From positions 248,001 to 312,000 of the forward strand of contig WMCF01000033.1 in the NCBI GenBank assembly GCA_009792885.1: a DNA stretch of 64,000 nt, in the 5' to 3' direction. Positions 37,101 through 49,947 of the stretch are shown here, in pieces. The stretch comes from Eremophila alpestris peregrina. Lineage: Eukaryota; Chordata; Aves; Passeriformes; Alaudidae. Under the pieces are notes generated by a model, which saw only the letters and a list, made by a program, of their open reading frames with translations, was not told the DNA's origin and did no database searches. Both the position numbers and the translations under genes were made by a program. Position 1 is the first letter of the stretch; each line of letters begins with the position of its first letter.

Positions 37101-40100
37101 TCTCCTCATGAGCCATAAAGGCAAAAAACTTGGGCAGAATAAAATGGTAGGAGGAGATATATTTGCAGCCCTATGCCTTCATATACACTGGTAAAAGAAA
37201 TAATTCCCTATTCCGTTTAATGGCACACAGGAACAATATTTCCATTCCACCAACATATCTTCTCCTGGAAAAGGCAGAAAGCTGGGTGGAAGTGTGTCCC
37301 CTGAGCTCATGAACAACCAGCTTATCCAGGCTCATACATTTTGAGTTGATAACTTCTGTTATCAACTTCAAGTGTCTACTTCAGCTCTACTCAGGTACAA
37401 ACAACAGCAGACATACAAGTTATGACAACTCAGTATCAGAACCTCACACTTTTAGGTCCCCCCATTCCCTGGTGTGATGGCAGTGCAGAATAGCAAAAGA
37501 GTAATGTAACCCTGAGTAGCAGAAATTTATAGTTTCCACATTCCTTCCCATAATCTGTAGCTTGTTGATGTTGGTGCAATGTTTTCCTTCCTGTTTTTTT
37601 TCTTCCTGTTACCCAACACTGCTGTCCAGAACCTAGACGACAACAAGAGACTGTCTTGTACTTTAAACAATTGCCAGCAAAATACAATAATGTAATTTTG
37701 ATGTTTAGGTTCACAGCCCATGAAGTAGGCTAATCCCACATGAATAGATTGTCTTACAAGCAGAAAACAGCCGATAAGGAAGCCCTCAGATGAGAGAGGA
37801 ATGCATACAGGGGTGTAAAATGAGGGAAAAATCTTTCCTCCCCTCAATTCCCAATAGAATCAAGAGACACCAAAAGTGGAATAGTGATAATAATAGTATA
37901 AACTTAAGGAAGAGGAAAAAAGGAAAGTTACAGTACCAAATTTGAGTGCAGGAACTGCTATGCTGGACAGTCAATGACTCAGCTTTTCCAACACTCCCTC
38001 CCACAAGTGAGCCAAGGTAAGCACAAGATATACTACAAAGGTCCATGACACAACTCTCCCCATACAGTCAACTTATTCCTATCACCTATCATTGGCAAAA
38101 GCTTGAAATCACCATCTTCTTTCTTATAATCACATGTTCTTACTACTGTCAGAAATGTTTAAGGGTTGCTTTGTCACAACCCAGAAAGCCCTGAACTGCA
38201 CAAAGAAAGAGTTATGAGAAGAAAATGCACCAAAAGGAGAAGAACCTTGTGACATTTCCATTCTTCCATTTCTCTAAGGTTTTCCATGAGAAGGAAATGT
38301 CACTGCCTCCTTCTCTTTTTTTTCCCTTAGAAGTGGAGGAGAGATGGAACAATGCTGATCTGGTCACAGCAACTCCCTCATGACACAGGGGAGACAAAAG
38401 AGGCCAATCTAGTGACAGATATAAAAGGCTTTGCTGGATTTCTTGTAAGAGCATGGGCCCCATGGGACAGAACTGCAGTTAAGTTTATGTTTAATTCCTT
38501 CCTAGAACTGGCATCCTAAACCATTGGCTCATTTGTATTTGTTCTCTCAAACATTAGGTCTATCACCTTCCCCTCAGTCATGAGAACATGGTCACCAAAG
38601 TACAAAACTAAACTGTAACCACAAGTGTTTGGGAATGTTATCTGTGTTTATGTTTTTGGCATGTATTCTTGCCTGGTCAAGGCCATGTCAGATACTTATG
38701 TCCTCCAAGGCACATGTACAGCAGATATTTCAAATACACTATTTCATCAAAAAGCAGAGAGAACAGTAATGCATATTTGACTGTTTTTGTGGGGTTTGTT
38801 TGGTTTTGTTTTGTTTTTAATTTGCAATCAGACAGAAAACCCACGTCACCTTTCAAAAATATTTTTGGGCTGCTAATGCTTCTTATTTCTGTGTCATAGC
38901 AAGTGAAGGAACTTCCAGTACTGTTAGAAAATGCTAGAAAAATCTTCAAAAAAACCATCAAAATCTTGCTGTGATGCAGAAGTAAAGTAATCATGTGTCT
39001 GCAGTGTGGGTTACCTGAAGATGCAGTGAGAGTACCAAAATGGACCAACTAAGGCCACCAAGGAGCATGTTTTCATTGCTGCCAACATGGACTTGATGCC
39101 AACAGTTTAAATAACCATTCTGCTGAGCTTCCTAACTTTCCTGGTGAGTTGCCTTTGAGGCAGACACATCATTTTGCCTAAAAGTGGGGACTCTGAAGGT
39201 AATTTGCAATTTTTATCAGCAAAAGCACCCAGTGAGTGCCTGTACGATTGATTTTGGCTCCTAGTGATTCTCTCACTGCTTGATGCACCAGCAATGCTGC
39301 TAAAGGCAGATTTGCTCCCCTTCCATCTCCACTCTCCCTGACAGGTGTAGGTACAATGACAAGATTTTCACCAAAATGTTTCTTATATCAGTTGGATTGT
39401 CTGGGGACAACTGAGGGCTTTCGGTTGGTAGTGGCATCAAGCATGCAGGGTCTGCTCATCACAGATAGCAGACACAGAGAGCTTTATCCTTTAATACTGA
39501 TGTCATATGCCATTTTACATCCGCTGCTTTAGATTGCAAGCAAATACAGAGTGAAAGTGAAAATGGAAACACACTGAGATGTATCCGGTGAAAAACTTCT
39601 ATCAGACGTAGTTTGTTCGCATTTCTATATGGAGCAGCAGAGAAAAGAAATTTTTGTGTATAAAGTGGAAGTTGTTCTTCTTCTAGGATTCATAATGCAT
39701 CTATTCCCCAAAATACTGCTAATACTTCTAATGACTGTAGCCCTTATTTATTTGAGCCTAAATTCATAGCATGCTGAATCAACGTTCAACAAGCAGAAAC
39801 AGAGCTGTGTACAGGTTGGCATAGCTCCTGGCAGCAAAAAGATATGAGAGCATTTAGCCAGCCACAAATCTAAAAGGTCACTTCATTGAAGAAAGCCTTT
39901 GAAACTAATGACAGGCCTAAACTTTTTGAACTATCATTACCAAACTAGTTTGTGAATTCCCACAGTAAAATTTTAAGTCAGATCAAATTCCTCTGTGCTT
40001 CCTTTTCATTCAAAACCCAGAAGCAACAAAATAAATGGAGGGGTGTGAGGAACATGACCTCATATATACTGCTGTAGATGCTCGAAAATCTCCTACAGAA

Positions 40101-40537
40101 ACTTGAGAAGAACATAGCACCCAGTTTCTTTCTTTCACAGTACAACATACATCTTCTACACTGGCAGCTCTATTGGTAATATCTAGGGTAGCTATGGATC
40201 AGCTGGCCAGTAAGAAAATTCCCCAAATGCCTGTTTTTCCAAGAGAATGGATCATTCCTAGTCATGGGAAGACATATGGTAGCATTTCCATGATATCTGC
40301 AGATGACATTATTGTCCCAAGCTCTTTTTAGACAATGAAGGGAACGGAAGGCAATTTTATAGAGCATGATTCATGGCTGCTGTCTAAAACTGGGCCACCA
40401 AAGCAAGGTTTAGCAATCTCTCTGTGTAAGAGAGAGAAAGGTAAAAGTGTGTAAAGGTGACTCAGAACGTCAGGTGACTCAAATGCTCATGTCTACAGCT
40501 GGATGAGGAGAGTCTTGCCTCTAAAGCCCAAGAAGAT

Positions 40538-40601
40538 CTTTGGAAGGTCTGCATGGATGGTCATCATGCAAGATACCATTGTCCCTGGAGACCTTCCAAA
40601 G
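40538..40601. repeat. 13-bp inverted repeat
   Basis: CTTTGGAAGGTCT (40538-40550) and AGACCTTCCAAAG (40589-40601) are perfect complements separated by 38 bases. There is no clear extension of pairing into the loop. Confidence 0.85.
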
Positions 40602-42879
40602 GAAATGAGCTAAAGATCCCCTATTGCTGCAGGCAAATAAGAGCTCTTAATTTCACTTTCACCCCAGATCAGCACCTGACTATGTGAAGTCATCATCAGA
40701 AAAGGTCAGACTGATCTACAACAAAACAACCGAAGACATTAAAAATGGTCTGTGAGAAAGAAAAACCCATGTAGATGACAAAGAGAGCAGGAAGGAATAA
40801 GGGCCTTGATATCTTAAAGATATACAGGAAAACAAAATTCAGCTACATTTCTGTATAGCAACCTCTGAAACAGAAGCATGTTTTTAAGAAAATCCATGTT
40901 CCCAGATCATCTTATCAATGGTCAGATGTTCATGAATCTGAAAGGAAGACAGGTCCTCTCTTAAACAAGGCAACCCCTTCTCTCATCTGCAGCAGTACTG
41001 CAGACTGGTGGTTTTCTTTGCCAGGCCAAAGAGATGTAATAGCTGATCCCTCCATCCACAGGTTGCCCAAGTCCTAGCTCTCCACCACTTAGGGCAGAGG
41101 AAGAGAAGGAGAGCTTTCTGCCTCTTCTTATTATTGCTTTAAGACATTTATTTTAACAGAAAAAGTGAGACACAGCAAAAGCAAAATATTAGTGGGCTGG
41201 GTAAATCTTTTTAAGTGTAAAAAATCACGGTGCTCAGTACTGAGTTAAATTATTACAACATCCAACAGGCCCATCTGCTCATACTGTTGCCTCTTTTGTG
41301 CAAATTGTTACCCTACCAAATGTGTTAGTCTCTTTACAAAAAAGATCAAGGTTACACCTGATTTGCAGGTACACAAATTATGGCATGTGATCTACTAGAC
41401 ATTGCCCAACTTTAATAAAGCTGTAATAAAGGCATTAGATAACAAAATAAACCAGTGCTTCTAAACCATCATACGCTGTTGAAAATACTACACTGATACC
41501 CACAAATTCCAGCATGAACAATTAAAACACAATTTACTCAATAATTACATTGAACCATCAGTCATTTTGCCTCCAAACACCAGAATAGCCTGTAATGCCC
41601 ACAGGAGGTATTTAAAAATGAAAGAGGAGACACAGAGAGTGATTAAATGTTCCTTTCAGAGACAGTACATTTTTCCAGTTATGTGTGTTCCCAGATGGAC
41701 CAGAATTTTCTGAGAATAAAACAAGGGCCACTCAGTTATTTGTAATGTTCCATTGATTCAACCTCCCAAAGACATTTGTATGCCATATTTCAAACCAAAT
41801 TATCTCCATTTTTAAGCAATGCTTGCACAAAGCATTAAGTACAATTAAATATAATAGTCTCCTTAGAAAGCTCACAGGGGAAAACAGCACTGAAGAGGTT
41901 CAGCAAAAAGTTAAACATTCTGTTTCAAACACCAAGTTTTAACCAAAATTCCTATTCTTTACAAAGCAACCAGAAAAAAGATTACTGTGGATTTAGTGAA
42001 GATAAATGATTAGGAGACTGCACAGGTGGAGCAGGTCACTAATATAGCTCCCTGGAACACCGGGACTCACCTATTTGTCTCTAATGACACAGATGGACTA
42101 TATCAAGCCCTGACTACATTTACATGACTGTAGTGCAGCAGCAGGTAATTGATTAACAGTAAAATCAACAAATTTCATGCGTGAAATAAGATGGATGCAG
42201 GTTTGGAAGAGATGACAAAACATGCATGTTGTGTAGTTCATAAAGAGGAACTAGAAGCAAAGAGGAAAACTGACTGCCAAAATTCTGCAAACCGAAGTTC
42301 TGAGAGGCAGAAACAAACGGGAGCCGTTCACAGAATCAGAGTCATCTCGGGCAGAAAGTGACTTCAAAAAATTAAGCTGCTTGCTTGGTGGCACCTTATT
42401 TATTTTGTTTGTAAGCTGTATTCCTGCAACAAATGTTTAAGTTAAGTTGACCCAGTTAAGACAGGCTGGGTCATATGCCGCCTGAAAGACACTACCTCTT
42501 CCCAGTTTGATAATAAATGGATTTAATAACATCTCTTTTTTGGTGTGCGAGCGATTGAAAAAACCACCCCAAGCTTGTGGAGATTGCATTTCAGTTACTT
42601 CTCCGTGGTATTCAGCTGGGGGTATCATGCGGAATGGACCCTCTCTGAGTCAGGCGACACTTAAACGCTTTTTCCCTAAAGCACGAGGCCAAAGACACCA
42701 CCCGAGAGCAGAGAGATGTAACTGTGTTCCTTAGAAGTCTGTACTGGCTGCTTGGTCACAACCGCACCCGTTTATACAATGCTTAAAGACTAATTGCCGC
42801 ATTCACACGGTGTATTCTCCGTCCGCTTGGCCCGCAGTTTTCCCCCTCCTGCCTTCCCTTTCCTAACGCTGATCCTGAA

Positions 42880-43620
42880 ACAGGGCACTGCGCGTCCCTC
42901 GGGATCCCCACCAGCCTCGGGAGGCTGCAGGGAAGCTTTGGCACCCCTGCCTTGCAATCATCAACCCCCAGCTCGCTTCCCCCAGGGACAGGGCACTGGG
43001 ACGGTCTAACTCAGCTTAACCCCGCCGAGGAGAACAACCATCACAGGGACCCAGCAGTGCGGCGCGAAACCCCTCGGTGCCCTCCGGGGCCAGGAGTGCT
43101 GCCGGAAGGTCGCTGTCCGAAGGGAGCCCGGTGTGCGGGGCTGTGTCCCCGCTGCCCGGAGCGGGGTTTGCCGCACCTCCCGTCCCAGGCCAGCGGGACC
43201 CCCACATCCCGCCCCGCCGCAGCCCTCCCGCCCCGTCGGGTGCCGGTAGCCCTCGGGAGTCCGGCTGATGCCTCCTGCCCGCCTTACCTTGGCGGGCGGG
43301 CGGCGGCTCCGGAGGCTGCGAGGAGGGGGCTCTGAGGGACCCGGCCCGGCTCTGCGGGGCCTGGCGCTGCCTGAGGGAAGTGCGGCCGCCCCGCCGCGCT
43401 CGCAGCACCGCCCTCCGCCCCCAGGCCCAACAGAGGCGGCGGCCGCTGCCCTGCCCGCATCCCCCGGGCAAACCCCGGCAGGAGCAAGCCCCCCGATCCA
43501 TCCCAGCCCGGCCCGGCCCGGCCCGGCCCCTGCGCTCCCCTCCCGCGGTCGCGTCCGGGCCGCCCCAGCCGGGCCGGGCGCTCTCGGCTGGACAGCGCTG
43601 ACAGGCGCTCTCTGGTTTTC
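42880..43620. promoter_or_regulatory. CpG island, probable APBB1IP promoter
   Basis: This block is sharply GC-rich with dense CpG dinucleotides, in contrast to the AT-rich DNA on both sides. It includes a (CCCGG)n-like run around 43504-43530. It contains the strong minus-strand donor described for the candidate first exon. It sits upstream of the APBB1IP coding exons in the right orientation, which makes it the best promoter candidate for that gene. Confidence 0.65.
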
Positions 43621-43660
43621 AGGCAGAATTGTGTTTCTTTGCCCGCTCTTTTTAGCCACT
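43288..43660 (-). other. APBB1IP: Candidate non-coding first exon of APBB1IP (right end uncertain)
   Basis: The start-codon exon begins exactly at its ATG, so an upstream exon must supply the 5' UTR. In the CpG island, the minus strand reads ...CCGCCCGCCAAG|GTAAGGCGGGC, a strong donor with the exon ending at 43288. Joining this to coding exon 1 gives GCCAAG|ATGG, which has A at -3 and G at +4, a good translation-start context. The transcription start is not determinable; no TATA box is evident, and the right border given is only the approximate edge of the CpG-rich block. That this is the real first exon is an inference. Another, unseen leader exon inside the 14-kb intron is possible. Confidence 0.5.
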
Positions 43661-46600
43661 CATCACCTTCTATAACGTGCAAGGCAGCGAGCTGCTTTCG
43701 GGGCGTTTTTTTGTCACTTCGTACCTTTGAAAACAGGCTGCCTTGAAGGGTACTTAGATTTTATTTACGGAGTGGGAGTGCTTTTGTAACATGTTAAATT
43801 CCGTAAAAAGTTGGGGAGGAAAAAAATAATCGAGATTATTCCATCTGCAGTTTTAAAAGCAAGTGTCAGAAAATTCAGTGCAGCCTTAGGAGCGCTGATG
43901 TCACAAAGTTAAAGAGAGATTTGAGTAATGTAAGCCATGTGCAAATAGAACTCTCTCTTGATTTAAAAATCCTGGTTTTAGTACCTGTAACTTTCCCAAA
44001 ACAATGCCTTTAGCAAGTATATTTTTTTTTCTCTGTATCTAAAGCACTGACCATAAAGTGTAGTGGAAAAGGGTGAAGATGTCACCATCGCCTCCTTCTC
44101 TTACTCCAGTTTAGAGAAGTCACCAGGTAGTTCAGCTTAGTCTTGTGTCTAAAGGCAATTTGTATTAAAATTCCAGATTTTGCTCCAAAGCAACTGAAAA
44201 ATCCTGCATTTCGTTCCTCTGACACTGCTGGAGATAAAATAATTATAGCGGAAGGATGGTAGCATTTTAAATTACCACCATGTTTTGCACAGCAGATATG
44301 TCTCAATGCTTTAAGGGGTAATTGCTTTGAAAAATTCCAGCTGAGACTGCTCAGCCTTATTTAAGAATGCATTTAGGGAAAAGTGCATTGTTCTGCTCAT
44401 GTTATTAAAAAAAACTCAAATTATTTCACTGACAAGCTGGCTAAAATCTACCAGAGTCTTTGGTGAGGTCAGAGCTTCATTTTTGGCCAGGCACATGAAA
44501 ATAAATCTAAATTTGGCAAACAGCATTTGTAAAATCATGCACATAGTTATTAAACTGTTATTAGTTGAGGAGCTTGGGAGACTGAGATTGCAAGGAAATT
44601 GCATATTGTCTTTGCTAACTTTATTTGCAGTTGCTCCTTTTGATTTTTGGTATCATTATGGTGCCAAGGAAAGATGTACTTTTGAACAAAATTCATCGCC
44701 TGTTATTTTTTTCAAATTTACCCCAAGGTCAATTTTTAAATCAGCACTTAGCACTGGACACTCTGCATGTATTAAAGGAGTAATATTGGATGATGCATTT
44801 TTTTTGTCAGTATATTTTCATTTCTATATGTGCCCTAACAGTAAGATGGTCACACCCTGAATATACTGATGGTTTCACACTTATTTTGCAGTTGTTAAAT
44901 ACATAACCCAGATATTTGTTAAGATAATGTGGGAAACATCTATTCTGCTTGTACCAAGCAGCCTTTGTTTGCTCTCTTTCTAGATTTGTTCCTGTCACCC
45001 TCAAATATCCTGAAAAAGGCTGAGAGAGCTGGATGGCAGTATTTTGCAGCTCTCCAAAGCTCACCTGGCATTGCCTGTAAGAGGAACAGTGGAGATAAGA
45101 ACAGCACACCTCTAGCAAGCAAAGAGAAAAGAAAAGAAATCCTAGAAAATCATAAATGCTATCTGTGAAGTTTTTGGTCCGTGTTCAGGAGCATGAGGAC
45201 TGTGCTCCAGTGGGATGGGTGGAGGCCATCACATATTCATAAGGAAGAAATGTGGTGAGGGAAATGCTACAGCAGATACAGACTTGATTAAGTGTGTTCT
45301 AATGTTAGAGAGAAACAAAGTTTGTGGGAAGAGGAGATGGAAATAAGTAAAACCTTCTAATTTGTTTTCTGTCAGATGAAATGAACGTGCAGCAGACTCA
45401 TTCCCCAGAATTCCAGCCCTATATTCTGCCTGCTTTCCTCCAGAAGCTTTTAATTTTCCAGTGGGCAGAGGAGACATGCACCCCACCCAGGCTGCAGCTG
45501 GGCGTTTCTCAGCAGTTGCATGACTCAAGATCTAACGCATGCACTTTTCTTATCATGGCTGAGCAGATCACTGGTTAGATATGCTGTCATTGTACGCCCT
45601 CCTCTGAGGAAGAATTGGGAGAGCTTTACTAACCTCCCCAGTCCTTTTGGATTGCAAGTCCTAGTAATGTAAGTTTCTCTAAAGCAGCACATAATTTAGA
45701 ATTAAAGCAGAACATCTGTTTTTGAAAGGGAACAAATAGATATATTTCTAGTGTCAGGAAACCAGCAATTCATTGGGAAAAAACCCCCAAAAAACGTTTT
45801 ACCATAAATGTATTCCCTTAAATTTTATTGAGATCACTTGACACACTGATAATAATGACCTAACTTTGTAGAGTGACCCTAATTTTCTCTACAGGGTAAA
45901 TGAGACACTATGCGAAGATCTCACCTGCCCAGAGTAATGCAGGATCAGCCCATAGCTCTCAGTGTTAGGAATGGAGAGGGTGCAGATATGTAAAATATTG
46001 CCAAGCCATTGTGCCTCTGGCCAACAGTAAAAAAGAGGAAAAGAAATCAGTGCATTCATTAGAACTTTTGTCACAGCAAAACACAGAGAATGCAATTGAA
46101 AAGGGTAGTTTGTTTTGTGATTAATTCAAACAAGATAACTTTCAGATGGAAGAATGGAAGTTTTGGTCATAGAGGACAAAGGCTTAGATACAAGCTACAA
46201 AACAGGATTAAAAATATGCATTTAAGGCAAGTGATATGTAAAGGCTGGCGTATCCTCTTTTCAAGTAGTACCATGCAGATACTGAAAATCTTTGGTACAA
46301 TGACTGGATGATCCTCCAGGGCACATCAGATAAGTTCTTTCATCAAGACACTGTTTTTCCGGAAAGCTTTAGGAGATTCTAATTAGTGAGAAGTGACTCA
46401 CATCACCACAGATAGTAATGTCAGAACATTCTGGAAAAATGTTTGGCCTCTTCTTACAAGGCCAAAAGTAAAAAGTATATGTATAAGGATGTAGCAATGA
46501 CAGGTTTTATGTTCTTGCAATAAGTATTAGTTCTATTTAAGGGTGGGTTTTTTAAAAAATTCATTTGTGATTGTGCAATACAGCAGAAGACCTGTAAATC

Positions 46601-49600
46601 CTAAATTCCTTACAAGAAAGATGGAAAGCCCTCATTTAAGAGCTTATATCAAAGAAATTACCAAAAGCAGCATTTAAAAAATCACAGTAAATCAAATTGA
46701 AGTATGATTGCATTGTGTACAGAAGCTAGTTAACAAGAATGTAATATAAAGTTATTTAAAATTATAGCAAATTAGGAAGCTAAAACTCAATGTGCTAAAT
46801 GATCCTTCTGCCTGTCTTCTCTTCCATCCTTTTGAAGACCTTCCATCCTCTTTCAGCAAATCAGAACTGAAAATTGAATTATTTTTCCATTACTCTTAAG
46901 AGGAAATCATTGGTTCTTACAGTGGAAAACTAAAAGCAAAACAAAACAATATCAACCAAAAACCTGGATGAAAAGCTGAAGATGTTTTAATCTGAAAATA
47001 TTAGCAGTGAAGCTGGCAAATTCACACTTTTAACTGCAGGAAATTAGAAGTACTTCTGAAAAGTCTGTGATCAAAGCTTAGTTACTAGAATTCTATCCAC
47101 CATAATTGTTTTAAGACAGATTTCCATTTTTTCTTTTTCCTCTGTTTATGGTAGGGCCTTGAGTTAGTCAATGGCTTCCATTTTTGCACGTAGAATATGT
47201 TCAGGCAACTATTTAGCTATCCAGGATTTACACTGTTAAAATTTCTCTGAGGTCTTCATTAATAAGTCAGAGATGCCTGAGGGAGACTTTTCCACTGGGC
47301 TCAATGAGTTTTAGATAGAGTCTAAGTTTTCCTGCTCTCACATATAAATATCACTGTGTACATCCATATTTCTTCTGTTTGTACATAGCAGATATCTATA
47401 TATATCCCTTTTTGTTCCTTGTAGACATCTGTTCAAGTCAGTCCCCTTCATCACTGTGAGAGCTGAGCTCTAACATAAATTGCAGCTGAGGCAGAAAAAG
47501 TCTGAGTAACGTTTCTCTTTTATTAGCTTTATTAATCTTATGATGAATGAAATTGGCTGCACCCTTAAAAGGAAACCTGTATATGTCGTGACATGGAATT
47601 TTGAAATCTCATCTAACTTGTTCAGAATGATACTTGTTATTAACTAGAAAATTGTAACCTGAGGGTCTTCACTTGAAAATGTCAGCATTTATTATTAACA
47701 TAATTTCTTTAGCTTTACAAAATAGGCTTTTTGATATTGCTCGTAGCAATGTGTGCAAAAGCTAGTTTAATGAAGTGTAATTTTAAACTGAGCATTTGAT
47801 TTTATTAATGCTGTATGTTAGATTTCACATGTATGACAAACTAAGCATGATATGAGTAAGGTTTTGAAGATTCTTACTGAATATATGAGGTACTTGAAGA
47901 CAGAAGAAGAGAGAATTATCTGACTTTATTAATAGAAAGAAATTAATTATATATTTTACTGATTTAAAGCTGTTCAACCCTTTTCTTACTCACTTCTTTC
48001 CTCTAGGATTTATTTCCCTATGCAATTTACTTTCCTGGTTGTTAAAAATGTTGTAAGCGTGGTTCATACAGGTTCAATGTTCATTTGAAGTTTCATCAAT
48101 TCAAAAGTGAATGTGTTAGCTTGTGTGAAAGTAAGCATGGAAATTGGTCCTCTGGTCATACCAGTTTAAACTGTCACCTTTTAAAAATAAAGTTTAAGTG
48201 CTCTCCTTCACCTGCTACATGTTGACTGTTTCATTACATTCACATGAATATTAAAACTTCCCCCATTGCCTGGAGGCCCAGGGAAAGCCTTTGGAACACT
48301 TAATAGTCTTTTTTTGACAACATAATAGTAGTTGCAAAGAACTTCATAACTTTATTTTGAGAATTTTTTTTTCTGTTGTTCAGAGTTCAAAATAAACTTA
48401 TTCCATCCCCTGCCCACTTCCCAGCCATTCATTACTTTCACTGTGATTACAGAACTCTTTAAGGAGATAATTGTCAGCATTTTTTTGCTTGTCAGAAAGT
48501 ATCTCCAAAATCTGGGTAGGCATTTATTCTTCTTTCCCTCTCAGCAGGTATTTTTAAAGTACAAATACAAGGTTACATCTTTTTGCACATGCATTTGATT
48601 TTCTGTAGCTGCATGTCAGTATTAGGCTGCAAAGTTTTCTGCTGTGTGTCTGTCACTTAGAGCATATGGGTAGTGTGTAACATTTGTCCAGATGTAATAT
48701 GCATATAGGGTGAGGGATAGTATGAGGAAAGCAGCACCATAAACTACCTGTATGGCTTTTTCTGGTGTGATGAAGTGCAAAGTAGAGTTTTTTCATAATC
48801 ACTTGTTTCCCATCTGTGTAAACACTTCAAGAATTAAGTGGAAACCTTCAGAAATAGTCATCAGAACTATGTTTTACCAGCCAAGTTCCTGAGGGCTCCT
48901 GAGAAATACATTTTAAGTGTGTGGTACTTCCTGTTCATAATGGGGGAAGCTAGAAAGCAGAACTTGCTTTCAGACCATGTACTAATAAACATGGAAGCAA
49001 CTGTGGGAAACTATTTTTAAGAGTTTCATCTTCTAGGCCCACCTCAAAGGGAGTTGCAAATGAAATTCACAGCTGGAATTTGGTTACACAATCAATCCTT
49101 CCTGGTAGGTCCCAGTGAGCCAGACCAAGTGGTGTCACAGAAGTGCAAGCTGAGTCTACAGAAAAAGCACATGTAATGCAAAAAATTTAAGGCTAAGAGT
49201 TTTGTCATACCACGACAGCTTTGACCTGTCTTGGCCAACTCAAATTATGTTAGATTTGTGTGAGATACAGGACAATCTTTAACCTAATAAATACTCTTTA
49301 GTTTCCACCCTACCACAATCTTGTATGATGAATCCTGAGACAAAAGCTACATGCTAGAGCTTAACACACCACAGCAGTTGGCTCAGCTTTACATGCTGAT
49401 AAATAATGGAACTTGTTTATTTCCATATTGTTCATAAAAACTTGCCTCCATAAAATTATAGAATTTCTGAAGGGTAGTATTTACCCTGTTCAGGTAATGT
49501 ACAGCTGAGCTCTGAATACTGCTAATAAAAATTGGGAGACCTTGAGTTTTCCATCTTCTCTTCTGCTTCAGCTTTCCATGGTCTATACTTGCTGCTGGTC

Positions 49601-49925
49601 TGTAACCAAATGTCTATGAGTCGAGCAAGAGTCAAGGTGAGACTTGCCTTCCACTGTGCAAAGAAATTACAATAACCCAGCTGTGGCCAATGGTATCACC
49701 TTTACTCCAGAACCATCTCACTTGATTCACAAAAGCATAAGACAATGAAAGGTTTACTGGGATAGAACTAGTAATCTGTTTTCCTAATGAAGTTGGCAGT
49801 ATGGTTTTTTCACAGAATACAAGCTGAATATGAACTCCATTTGAATTTAACAGAATCAATAATGTTTTAAAGAGGAACTTGACTATAGCACTGTGCTTCC
49901 TCTGGTAGTGTTGGGGGATTTTTTG

Positions 49926-49947
49926 TTTTTTTTTTTTTTTTTTTTTT
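49926..49947. repeat. Poly(T) run
   Basis: Twenty-two consecutive T residues, preceded by TTTTG, in intergenic DNA. They could be the tail of a minus-strand retroposed sequence, but no body was recognised beside them. Confidence 0.85.

Larger units (their letters stand above)
29148..43287 (-). other. APBB1IP: APBB1IP first intron (inferred)
   Basis: If the 43.29-kb donor is used, this is a 14-kb intron in the 5' UTR. It is AT-rich. Apart from the interspersed repeat at 30.06-31.17 kb and a poly(A) run (29463-29478), I see no exon-like open frames and no RNA gene. Small A-rich tracts occur, for example at 33543-33617. Additional leader exons or enhancers could be present but cannot be told from sequence alone. 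Confidence 0.5.

Noticed and set aside
43006..43659. 217-codon minus-strand open frame in the APBB1IP CpG island
   Set aside because: It reads through the likely donor at 43287 into intron sequence; it is best explained as leader plus intron in stop-poor DNA. Only the possible in-frame leader part is reported as a finding.
44399..44860. 153-codon plus-strand open frame in intergenic DNA
   Set aside because: No recognisable domain, no CpG or promoter context and no splice-site support; likely chance.
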